Source: Burkholderiales bacterium
GTDB lineage: Bacteria; Pseudomonadota; Gammaproteobacteria; Burkholderiales; Burkholderiaceae_D
Direction: 5' to 3'
NCBI GenBank assembly: GCA_016197345.1
Contig: JACPVY010000227.1
Coordinates: 1-11,925, forward strand
DNA length: 11,925 bases
The first letter of the stretch is position 1; the number at the start of each line of letters is the position of its first letter. The notes beneath the pieces are model-generated. The model saw only the letters and a program-made list of their open reading frames with translations. It ran no database searches and was not told where the DNA came from. Below are positions 1 through 6,603 of this stretch, piece after piece. The translations under genes and the position numbers were made by a program.

Positions 1-563
1 ATTTGCAAGAGCTAAGCAAAAACAATAAGTCTTGTTATTGCGATAAGGTAAATCAAGCGTATATTGTGCGGATTCGCCCCAGTGACCTGGGACAGACCAT
101 ATTGCCACCGCGCTTATCACCTGAAACAGGATTTATTGAAGATGCGCATCCACCAATAGAATTGGAAATGATGGAAGCGCTGCAAGACTTTTTGATGGTT
201 GCCTACGATAAAAAAGGTCTCATCTTGGAGGCATTACCCACTTCAAACGTCTATATTGCCCGCTTAAAAAACTATATGGAACATCCGATTTTTCGCTGGA
301 CTGCACCGCAATCGAATTGGCTAGAAGACGGTGCACGTTTTAATCGTTTCGGCTTGCGGCGGGGGGCGCTGCGCGTGTGTGTCAGCACAGACGATCCTGC
401 CTATATGCCAACCACCTTGCGCACGGAATTTGCTCTATTGCGGGAAGCAGCCGTCGCGTTGGGTGTGGGGCGGACTGATGCCGAGAAATGGGTAGAAAAA
501 TTGCGGTTATTTGGTTTGCAGGAATTTGCACGCAAACATAGGCCTGTCTGGATAAAAAAATAA
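1..563 (+). CDS. C-terminal part of a large adenosine deaminase-superfamily protein, possibly RdrB-like (5' truncated)
   Basis: The reading frame is open to the left edge, so the start and most of the catalytic domain lie outside the window; a TTG at position 3 is probably internal. About 186 codons remain. Counting from codon 3, two hallmarks of the adenosine deaminase/AMP deaminase barrel are visible: PTSNV at residues 79-83 followed by HPIFRW (94-99), and STDDP at 128-132, where the paired aspartates would bind the metal and substrate. TTLRTEF (137-143) follows, as in the family. The metal-binding GHG segment must lie upstream. A segment of roughly 50 residues precedes the PTSN strand, longer than in small housekeeping deaminases such as E. 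coli Add, which suggests one of the large bacterial deaminases. RdrB, the RNA-editing deaminase of RADAR defence, is one such protein. Deaminase superfamily membership is fairly sure; the RdrB assignment is inference. The adjoining IS66 relic fits an accessory locus. Confidence 0.7.
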   Translation, partial: LQELSKNNKSCYCDKVNQAYIVRIRPSDLGQTILPPRLSPETGFIEDAHPPIELEMMEALQDFLMVAYDKKGLILEALPTSNVYIARLKNYMEHPIFRWTAPQSNWLEDGARFNRFGLRRGALRVCVSTDDPAYMPTTLRTEFALLREAAVALGVGRTDAEKWVEKLRLFGLQEFARKHRPVWIKK

Positions 564-635
564 ATCGCGAAATTTTGGCGCGGAATGATTTCGATTGAAA
601 CACCAACCGGTTCAACGCATTTCATCAAGCCACAC

Positions 636-652
636 CGCATTTTGCAAATGCG
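636..652. terminator. Short perfect hairpin downstream of the deaminase gene
   Basis: CGCATTT at 636-642 and AAATGCG at 646-652 form a perfect 7-bp stem with a 3-base loop, 73 bases after the stop codon of the deaminase gene. No run of T follows on either strand, so it is not a classical intrinsic terminator. It may only stabilise the 3' end of the transcript. Confidence 0.25.
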
Positions 653-709
653 CACTTAGTTGATTTGCTGTATAGATCGTGAAAGATAGTGGGCGAAAGT
701 TAGATATAA

Positions 710-729
710 GTAAGCGCCTAGCCCAACCG
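710..729 (+). repeat. Probable IS66 terminal inverted repeat (single end)
   Basis: The sequence starts GTAAGCGCCTAGCCC. The GTAAGCG opening is characteristic of IS66-family ends, and it sits at the expected side of the transposase fragment. The partner repeat is missing from the window, so the inner limit is approximate. Confidence 0.45.
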
Positions 730-767
730 CCACCCCAACGAACTAATCTGCTGCTTTTTTCAACGAC

Positions 768-868
768 GAATTGCCAGTTTTTTCGGCCAAGCGCAAATGG
801 ACGAAGAGAGTTTTCGATGGGTTGTTATCGAGCGGCAAATGCCCGGTTTCTGCGTAGCACGCCAGTGG
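768..868 (-). pseudogene. tnpC: IS66-family transposase TnpC, C-terminal fragment, frameshifted
   Basis: Read on the minus strand from about 868, one frame gives ACYAETGHLPLDNNPS (the DNN codons are at 821-829). A second frame continues with ENSLRPFALGRKNWQF, ending near 768. Together these match the conserved C-terminal block of IS66 transposases, of the form dGhlPiDNNpxEnxiRpfalGRKNWlF. A single missing base at about 815 breaks the frame between NPS and ENS. The upstream transposase (including its zinc finger and DDE core) and the residues after the NWQF block are absent. It is a non-functional relic; family recognition is from the motif alone. Confidence 0.7.
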
Positions 869-1069
869 GCTCTGATAATATTTTCCACCTTGCTGGGTGG
901 TGCATCCGCTTCCATCAGAGCCGGTTTACGTCGAAACTTTTGGCGAGAGCCGGATACGATAATTCTGTAAATATAGATCTGTGTGGGCTGTGGGTAACTG
1001 TTGTCCCTGCCGCGACCACACGCGTGCCGGGGGCTGCATGTAATTTGGGGGATTGTGAGGTGGGGGAGT

Positions 1070-4000
1070 TTATTGATTAGCCAGATATGCCAGCGCTTTC
1101 TTAAAATTGAGCGACTTCATTGCCTCGTCTAGTGCGAGGAATTGCTGGGCGCTCAATTGTTTCTTCAAGATGGATTTGAGCGGAAGATAGACGTCAAATG
1201 CGCGCATATTTTGCTCTTGTAAGAAGCGTTTGAGTTCGGCGAGTTGAATTGTCTCGCCAAAGTTTGCTTCTTCATGTGGTGCTTCATGTGCGCTTTCTTC
1301 TTGTGCTAGCCATGCACTGGCCGCTGCGACGGTGAGTTGCAATGCCTGTTGTGCTTGCGTGAATAATTGCGGGACTGCCGCATTGTTTTCTTGTTTGATC
1401 GCTTTTTCCAATGTCAGGCTGGCAGCGGCGAATTTGTGTGCTCCTAGCGTACCCAGGGTACCGCGCAAGCTATGCAAAATTTCTGCTGCGATACGCGCAT
1501 GTCCTTCTTGCCACTGGTTGAACGCCGTCGTAATTTGACTTGGGCCAAATTGAATAGCATCGCGCATTGCGCTAAACAATGACTGCCGATACAGTAAATC
1601 TGCTTGGCGACCAGCGAGTAAGTATTTGCTATCGAACACATGTTCTTGCTCGGTGCTTTGATCCGTAAGCGTCGATTCGCTGACACCGCAATATTCGGCT
1701 GGCAAGTGGCGTGCAATTGCGGCCAGCATTTGATTTAAATCAATCGGCTTGGGAATGAAATCATTCATGCCAGCAACATTGCAATTCGCTTGTTCAGTCT
1801 CCATCACACCTGCCGTCATGGCTAACACCGGGAGATTGAGTTTCAACTCTTGGCGAATCTTGCGCGTCGCCTCAAAACCATCCATCACAGGCATTTGCAC
1901 ATCCATTAACACCACATGATAGTGCAGCGCGTCTGCGCGCAAACGTTCGACCGCCTTTTGCCCATTGTCCACCACATCAACCATCGCGCCACCTTGTTCC
2001 AACATACTCTTGGCCACAATTTGATTGAGGGGATTGTCTTCAACCAACAGCAAACGCGCGCCGTCGATGCGCTGTGTTTGTGGGATGGCCTCTTGATTGT
2101 TAGGGCGGTTGTCGAAATCCGCTTTTTCGCTCAAGACTTCATGCAGCGCATTAAATAGGCTTGAACCAGTCACCGGTTTAATTAACACCGCCGCCGCGAG
2201 TTGCGCTTGTGCTTGGCGCTTTAATTGACTTTGGGCAAAGGCATTGACCATCACCATTACAGGCAAATGCAAGTGCGGAAACTGTTGCCGCATCGCCTCG
2301 ATGGTCGATAAGCCATCGACATCAGGCATTTGCCAATCGACCAGTGCCACATCGTATTGTTGACCTAAGATCTGTTTCGCGCGAATCTTTTCCAAAAATT
2401 CGCGGCTTGTCGCTACGCTATCGACTTGGCAGCCCCAAGTGCGTATGGTTTTTTGCAGATATTCTCGGCTGCATTGATTGTCGTCGAGGAGCAAGATATT
2501 CAGCCGTGCGGATTGCCGCCCCTTGTCCTCTGCATCGCTAATTTGTAAGGGGAGGGTGATACAAAATTCGCTGCCTTGTCCAGGCTCACTGCGCATATCA
2601 ATGCTGCCATCCATCATTTCAATCAAGTGTTTGCAAATGCTCAGGCCAATTCCCGTGCCACCATAGCGTCGTGTGGTTGTTGCATCGGCCTGAGAAAATG
2701 GCAAGAAAAGGCGGTTTTGTTGTTCTTTGCTAATGCCTATTCCGGTATCGCGTACCGTGAAACGCAAGACGCAGGAATTGCCAATCTGTTCTATTTTTTC
2801 GATCAACACAGATACTTCACCGCGCTCGGTAAACTTGATCGCATTGGCGACAAGATTGACGAGCGATTGCCGCAAGCGCAAGGCGTCGCCGATCAGGTTG
2901 AGGGGCACGCTAGGTTCGACGCCGATGGCGAGTTCCAAATCTTTGTCGCGTGCATTGATGCTCATGATGCTGGCAATTTCGCGCAAAATATCGCCGAGTC
3001 GAAATGGCGCTAAAACCGGTGCCATTTGCCCTGCTTCAATTTTGGAAAAGTCGAGAATATCATTGATTAATTTCAATAATCCTTGACTAGCGCAAAGCAT
3101 CATATCCAGATATTTGCGTTGTTCGGCTGATAGCGGAGTCGTTGCCAATAATTGCGCAATGCCAAGAACGGCATTCATCGGCGTACGAATTTCATGACTC
3201 ATATTGGCAACAAAATGACTTTTGGCAAGATTCGCAGCCTCTGCTTTTTCTTTTGCTAATAATAATTCTGTCTGCGTGGTTTTATTTTCTGTGATATCGC
3301 GTGCAATTTTTGATGCACCTATTACCTTGCCGCGTTTATCTTTGATCGGGGAAATCGTCGCGGAAATATTAATGCGTTTCCCGTCTTTGCGAACGCGTAC
3401 CGTTTCAAAATGCTCAACGCGCTCGCCGCGCGCTAAGCGCGCTAAAATTTTGCGTTCTTCGCCAACTCGCTCTTCTGGCATTAATTGCATCAAGGGTTTG
3501 CCTATCATTTCTTCTGCGCTATAGCCGAAAATGCGACTGGCGGCAGGATTCCAGCTTTGAATGAGGCCGCGCAAATCTTTGCTGATGATGGCATCGTCCG
3601 AAGACTCAACAATGGCCGAAAATCGTGCGAGATTGAGCTCATGAAAATCGGTTAGTGATTGCGTGCTATTCAATTCCGCTTCGATCAAACGAGCGATATC
3701 GCTCAGGGTAGCGCTATCTTGCGCATGCATTTGCCGGGGTTCGGTCGCCATCAAGGCGAGTGTGCCGAGTCGCAAGCCCTGCAAACTGTGCAACGCGATA
3801 CCGACATAAAATTGACAACCGAGTTGGGCCAATGGGTGGGCGTGGAAACTGCTAACCTGGCGCGTGTCTTCTACCAGATGCACTTCATCTTGCTCAAGAG
3901 TGGTTTCACACAAAGAGTGCTGCCGAGGGCACTGTGCAAAGGGCAAACCAAGTGCAGCTTTGAACCAAATACGTTCGTGATCGATCAATGAAATATAGCC

Positions 4001-4132
4001 TATCGGGAGTGCAAACATTTTGCTAGCGATGCGCAGCAAGCGATCAAATCGCTCTTCTTTTGCGGTATCGAGTAAGCCTAGCGCGTGCAATGCGTGCAAG
4101 CGTGTCATTTCTGCGTGAGATTTTTTTGACAT
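1070..4132 (-). CDS. Hybrid sensor histidine kinase, GAF-PAS-HisKA-HATPase-REC-REC-HPt
   Basis: This is a soluble multi-step phosphorelay kinase with no membrane segment. Residues are counted from an alternative ATG at 4138. The order is a GAF domain (about 25-155); a PAS domain (about 170-285) ending in the usual ARDITE; HisKA with SHEIRTP (H315); an HATPase_c domain with N432, DTGIGIS (464-470) and GTGIGLS (494-500); receiver 1 (about 546-670, D601, K654); receiver 2 (about 695-812, D746, T775, K797); and an HPt domain with HSLRG (H889). All phosphotransfer residues are present. Receiver 1 has Asn at position 632 where Thr or Ser is usual, so its switch may differ. The ATG at 4132 is preferred because AGAAAG lies 6 bases before it but directly abuts the 4138 ATG. 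Divergent from the REC-GGDEF gene at 4596, its likely partner. The input ligand of GAF/PAS is unknown. Confidence 0.93.
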   Translation of the reverse strand: MSKKSHAEMTRLHALHALGLLDTAKEERFDRLLRIASKMFALPIGYISLIDHERIWFKAALGLPFAQCPRQHSLCETTLEQDEVHLVEDTRQVSSFHAHPLAQLGCQFYVGIALHSLQGLRLGTLALMATEPRQMHAQDSATLSDIARLIEAELNSTQSLTDFHELNLARFSAIVESSDDAIISKDLRGLIQSWNPAASRIFGYSAEEMIGKPLMQLMPEERVGEERKILARLARGERVEHFETVRVRKDGKRINISATISPIKDKRGKVIGASKIARDITENKTTQTELLLAKEKAEAANLAKSHFVANMSHEIRTPMNAVLGIAQLLATTPLSAEQRKYLDMMLCASQGLLKLINDILDFSKIEAGQMAPVLAPFRLGDILREIASIMSINARDKDLELAIGVEPSVPLNLIGDALRLRQSLVNLVANAIKFTERGEVSVLIEKIEQIGNSCVLRFTVRDTGIGISKEQQNRLFLPFSQADATTTRRYGGTGIGLSICKHLIEMMDGSIDMRSEPGQGSEFCITLPLQISDAEDKGRQSARLNILLLDDNQCSREYLQKTIRTWGCQVDSVATSREFLEKIRAKQILGQQYDVALVDWQMPDVDGLSTIEAMRQQFPHLHLPVMVMVNAFAQSQLKRQAQAQLAAAVLIKPVTGSSLFNALHEVLSEKADFDNRPNNQEAIPQTQRIDGARLLLVEDNPLNQIVAKSMLEQGGAMVDVVDNGQKAVERLRADALHYHVVLMDVQMPVMDGFEATRKIRQELKLNLPVLAMTAGVMETEQANCNVAGMNDFIPKPIDLNQMLAAIARHLPAEYCGVSESTLTDQSTEQEHVFDSKYLLAGRQADLLYRQSLFSAMRDAIQFGPSQITTAFNQWQEGHARIAAEILHSLRGTLGTLGAHKFAAASLTLEKAIKQENNAAVPQLFTQAQQALQLTVAAASAWLAQEESAHEAPHEEANFGETIQLAELKRFLQEQNMRAFDVYLPLKSILKKQLSAQQFLALDEAMKSLNFKKALAYLANQ

Positions 4133-4337
4133 AGTCATCTTTCTCGTGCGTCTTTTTTGTCAAATTCAATACTGCGCGTGGGAGGTACGTTGATCGTGGT
4201 GATTGCGTGTTAATAAGAGAAGCGATAGAAAATGCTTGTTGGAAAAACTGCAATCGCCCTATCCATTTCTCAACTTGCAAGAAATCAATGTTTTTTATAT
4301 CAATAAAATTCCTAGTTTTCGCGGTACTTGATTACCA

Positions 4338-4358
4338 AGCATAACTTGATTTTATGCT
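4338..4358. repeat. Perfect inverted repeat, possible regulator site
   Basis: AGCATAA (4338-4344) and TTATGCT (4352-4358) are perfect inverted copies separated by 7 bases. The spacing gives one helical turn between half-site centres to within a few bases, which suits a dimeric DNA-binding protein. It could equally be an RNA hairpin. It lies about 240 bases before the cyclase start and about 205 bases from the kinase start. Confidence 0.3.
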
Positions 4359-4390
4359 ATTCATGTGCTGGTCCGTCGCGACTCTGTAAA

Positions 4391-4416
4391 AGGGTAGGAC
4401 ATTTACCTGTTTTTTT
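4391..4416 (+). terminator. Weak hairpin followed by T run in the cyclase leader
   Basis: AGGGTA (4391-4396) can pair with TACCT (4404-4408) with one bulged G, and is followed by G and a run of seven T. The stem is short, so this is only a candidate terminator or attenuator on the plus strand. If transcription of the cyclase gene starts upstream of it, it could reduce expression. Confidence 0.25.
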
Positions 4417-4595
4417 CAGCAAATAACGCGTACTGGCTCTGCAAAGTTTTAAATGAGCTGCTATTTTGTATAAGGCGGAGTGCCCTAATTAAATGAAGAT
4501 GTTTTGAAAGCAAGTAAATTGCGAAAACGTGAGGGGTATTTCAATCCATCAATTTGGATGCGGTTTCGTATCCACCTTTTTACTGTAGATACCCA

Positions 4596-5567
4596 ATGAC
4601 AATCCCATTCGATTTAGACGAAACACTCATGCGGCAAATGAAGGCGCGACCATCCATCTTGATTGTTGATGATCAATCGCTGATTTTGCATTCGATGTAT
4701 CAAATTTTTCGTGAGGAATATGAGGTATTTATTGCAACAAGTGGCGAGCAGGCGCTAGAGACATGTGAGGCGCAGCTGCCCGATCTCATTTTGTTGGATA
4801 TGTTGATGCCGGGAATGGATGGTCATCAGACCTTCAAGCTCTTGAAGGCCAATGAATTAACCAGCAATATTCCGATTATTTTCATCACCGCCAATCAAGA
4901 CAGTGAAGAAGAGGCGAGGTGCTTGGATGCGGGTGCGATCGACGTGATCTTCAAGCCCGTGAACCCGAAAGTGGTGAAAGCGAAGGTGCACACTCATACT
5001 CGCCTCAAATTGCAAACCGATTTGTTGCGAAAATTCGCTTGGGTGGATGGCTTGACGGGCCTCGCCAATCGTCGGCATTTTGATGAAGCATTGGAAAAAG
5101 AATGGCGGCAATGCCAACGCAAGCAACAAGATCTGTCACTGATTTTCATGGATGTCGATTTTTTCAAGCGCTATAACGATTTCTATGGGCATCAACTGGG
5201 CGATACCTGCTTGCAAGCGATTGCCAATGTAATGGCGAAGATCGTCAAGCGGCCCAGTGATATCGTGGCCCGTTATGGCGGCGAAGAATTTGTTTGCCTC
5301 TTGCCAGAAACGCCCATCGAAGCGGCCTACGCGATAGCGCAAGAATTTGAGCGAGGTGTGCGGCAATTGGCGATTGCAAACGTGACCTCTGATGTCATTC
5401 GACCAGAGCATGCCATTCCCGAAAAAATTATCACCATTAGCCAAGGCGTCATCAGTCGCGTGCCACAAGCAAATGATAACGCGACCGAATTTGTGAATAT
5501 GGCCGACCAATTACTGTATTTGGCAAAATCAAGTGGACGGGCGCGAATTGTCGCGGCGTCATCGTAG
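4596..5567 (+). CDS. Response regulator diguanylate cyclase (REC-GGDEF)
   Basis: It makes cyclic di-GMP from two GTP in the cytoplasm, with activity expected to depend on phosphorylation of the receiver. From the ATG at 4596 the protein has about 323 residues. The receiver (about 20-135) has the acidic pair D25/D26, phospho-acceptor D68 in LLDMLMPGMDG, and K120 in FKPV. The GGDEF domain (about 150-322) begins DGLTGLANRR and carries MDVDFFKRYND for metal binding, the intact catalytic GGEEF (228-232), and RPSD (219-222) exactly five residues before it, the product-inhibition I-site. The layout is that of PleD/WspR-like cyclases, with one receiver as in WspR. The start is uncertain: no clear ribosome-binding site precedes 4596, and an in-frame TTG at 4554 has GAGGGG 17 bases upstream, too far for normal spacing. 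Divergent from the hybrid kinase, its probable phosphodonor (inference). Confidence 0.93.
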   Translation: MTIPFDLDETLMRQMKARPSILIVDDQSLILHSMYQIFREEYEVFIATSGEQALETCEAQLPDLILLDMLMPGMDGHQTFKLLKANELTSNIPIIFITANQDSEEEARCLDAGAIDVIFKPVNPKVVKAKVHTHTRLKLQTDLLRKFAWVDGLTGLANRRHFDEALEKEWRQCQRKQQDLSLIFMDVDFFKRYNDFYGHQLGDTCLQAIANVMAKIVKRPSDIVARYGGEEFVCLLPETPIEAAYAIAQEFERGVRQLAIANVTSDVIRPEHAIPEKIITISQGVISRVPQANDNATEFVNMADQLLYLAKSSGRARIVAASS

Positions 5568-5616
5568 CGGCTTGCAATCGGCATGCCGCGCAGCTTGATC
5601 CACGCCGTCGGCGCTA

Positions 5617-6192
5617 CTAGCGATGCACCACCACCAACAGCGCGCGCGCCTCGGTCTTGCCGGGGTTTCGTATCGCATGCGGCAGATCTGCGCTATAGCG
5701 GGCGCTGCCACCGGTTTTAATTTTCTTGATTTGATTGCCCACCTCTAGCTCCAAACTACCCGAAATCACGGTCAAATGCTCGGTGGTGCCGGGGTCGTGT
5801 GGGCTAGAGGCGAGTTCGCCTTTGCTCGCTAATTGCAATTCATACCATTCAAATTTGCCCGCCAACTCCATCGGCCCCAAAATGCGCAGCATATAACCGG
5901 CATGGTTGCCCGGTAGCGTCGGGGTTTCGTGTGGCTCTAGCAAACGGATGGTTTCCATTTCTGGTGCGCTGCTATTGAGTAATTCGCCCAGACCCACGCC
6001 TAAGGCATTCGCTAGTCGCCAAGTAATGGCGATGGTTGGATTGGCTTTCTCCCGTTCGATTTGCGACAGCATGGATTTCGACACCCCCGCAATGCGCGAC
6101 AAATCTTCCAACGTCAAGCCACGCGCTAAGCGTAGCCGCTGCAGGGCGACGCCGACTTCTGGCGGTGCATTTTCAACCACGGTATTTTTCAT
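5617..6192 (-). CDS. XRE-family transcriptional regulator with C-terminal cupin domain
   Basis: This 191-residue protein has an N-terminal helix-turn-helix of the XRE/Cro type (about 12-68), with LTLEDLSRIAGVSKSMLSQI as the recognition region, and a C-terminal cupin (about 115-190). The cupin shows a first motif HDPGTTEHLTVISGSL (H132, E138, H139) and a second around LPHAIRNPG (H172). Such regulators usually bind a small metabolite in the cupin and control adjacent catabolic genes. The start is well supported: AAGGAAG sits 4 bases before the ATG on the minus strand. It is divergent from kbl-tdh across 411 bases containing inverted repeats, so it probably regulates that operon and itself. It converges with the cyclase gene, ending 49 bases from it with no obvious terminator between. 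The effector and direction of control are unknown; a threonine-pathway metabolite is a guess. Confidence 0.9.
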   Translation of the reverse strand: MKNTVVENAPPEVGVALQRLRLARGLTLEDLSRIAGVSKSMLSQIEREKANPTIAITWRLANALGVGLGELLNSSAPEMETIRLLEPHETPTLPGNHAGYMLRILGPMELAGKFEWYELQLASKGELASSPHDPGTTEHLTVISGSLELEVGNQIKKIKTGGSARYSADLPHAIRNPGKTEARALLVVVHR

Positions 6193-6295
6193 CTTACTTC
6201 CTTTTGCAGCATGACTGGTTTGTGCGGCTCGCCCACCAGAGCGCGGCAGGCGAATTCATTATTTGTTCGTAGTCTAACAAAATTCGTCTTGCGTT

Positions 6296-6350
6296 GTTCA
6301 ATGGATTTCGATAATATCCACTATATTGAACTTGAGTGCAAAATAGTGGA
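6296..6350. promoter_or_regulatory. Interleaved inverted repeats, candidate operator of the XRE-cupin regulator
   Basis: Three inverted repeats overlap here: GTTCAAT (6296-6302) with ATTGAAC (6325-6331); TGGAT (6302-6306) with ATCCA (6316-6320); and TCCACTAT (6317-6324) with ATAGTGGA (6343-6350). On the minus strand TATTAT (rc of 6311-6316) resembles a -10 box and on the plus strand GATAAT (6310-6315) does too, so a protein bound here would cover possible start sites in both directions. The repeats are seen directly; assignment to the neighbouring regulator is inference from divergent placement. Confidence 0.45.
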
Positions 6351-6424
6351 ATTTAACCGCGCCATTGAAATTGTTGCTTGTTCGTCATTAACTTGTTGTT
6401 TGTTGGTCTGTCTGTCGTCTGATT

Positions 6425-6454
6425 TTGTTGGAAATGGATGTTAAAAAATACATA
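6425..6454 (+). promoter_or_regulatory. Weak candidate promoter for the kbl-tdh operon
   Basis: TTGTTG (6425-6430) and TACATA (6449-6454) are separated by 18 bases and resemble sigma-70 -35 and -10 boxes, each with mismatches. This would give a leader of about 140 bases before the kbl start. It is a match by eye only. Confidence 0.25.
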
Positions 6455-6603
6455 TTCGCCAGACAGATGTCTTGCTATCGCATATAGTGTTGCGGTGAAT
6501 GGAAAAGCGTGCTTGTTTTTGGTTTTAATCTTGACCATCAAGCAATCATGCAGCAATTAATTTCAATTTGGCAGTAACCGCAAACCATGCTAAGGGGGCA
6601 ATA

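Larger units (their letters stand above)
710..970 (-). mobile_element. Decayed IS66-family insertion sequence (one end only)
   Basis: The plus strand at 710 begins GTAAGCGCCTAG, matching the GTAAGCG start typical of IS66-family ends. Inside it, on the minus strand, lies a recognisable piece of the IS66 transposase (TnpC) C-terminus. In intact elements the TnpC C-terminus lies near one end, so orientation and order agree. Only about 60 bases separate the GRKNWQF motif from the end, too few for the usual remaining C-terminal residues, so an internal deletion is inferred. The opposite end was not found, nor a second copy of the flanking octamer AGATATAA (702-709). The outer boundary near 970 is a guess. 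Confidence 0.6.
564..1069. other. 506-base gene-free stretch holding an IS66 relic
   Basis: No intact gene is convincing here. From 710 to somewhere near 870-970 it holds remains of an IS66-family element, annotated separately. From about 870 to the kinase stop at 1070 nothing was recognised. Forward open frames (679-1080 and 722-970) have atypical composition or lie antisense to the transposase remnant, so they are treated as chance. Confidence 0.6.
4133..4595. other. Divergent intergenic region between kinase and diguanylate cyclase genes
   Basis: About 460 AT-rich bases must contain the promoters of both divergent genes. It holds a perfect 7-bp inverted repeat (4338-4358) and a weak hairpin followed by seven T (4391-4416), annotated separately. 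No consensus promoter pair stood out on either strand, no known riboswitch consensus (including the GEMM cyclic di-GMP type) was recognised, and no small gene is convincing. Confidence 0.6.
6193..6603. other. Divergent regulatory region between the XRE-cupin gene and kbl
   Basis: This 411-base AT-rich region carries no convincing gene. Short open frames here have unlikely sequences. It holds the interleaved inverted repeats at 6296-6350, a weak forward promoter candidate at 6425-6454, and a strong ribosome-binding site (AAGGGGG at 6592-6598) for kbl. No glycine riboswitch consensus was recognised. Confidence 0.6.

Noticed and set aside
797..970. Small forward frame of 57 codons with a membrane-like stretch
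   Set aside because: It looks protein-like by eye but lies exactly opposite the transposase C-terminal block, whose match is far more specific; no ribosome-binding site precedes the ATG.
915..975. Repeated GAGCCGG and GAGAGCCGGATACG resembling the end of a group II intron
   Set aside because: The domain V stem with its GAAA loop cannot be formed from this sequence, and no reverse transcriptase is near.
679..1080. Forward open frame of 133 codons starting with GTG
   Set aside because: Its sequence is rich in unusual residues with no recognisable domain, it has no ribosome-binding site, and it runs antisense through the IS66 transposase remnant.
2576..3086. Two forward frames of 119-145 codons inside the kinase gene
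   Set aside because: They are shadows of the well-supported histidine kinase reading frame on the other strand.
4133..4595. A cyclic di-GMP riboswitch before the cyclase gene
   Set aside because: The conserved GEMM core sequences were not found by eye; only simple hairpins are present.
6480..6603. A glycine riboswitch before kbl
   Set aside because: The leader lacks the paired aptamer consensus; the G-rich stretch at 6594-6598 is simply the ribosome-binding site.
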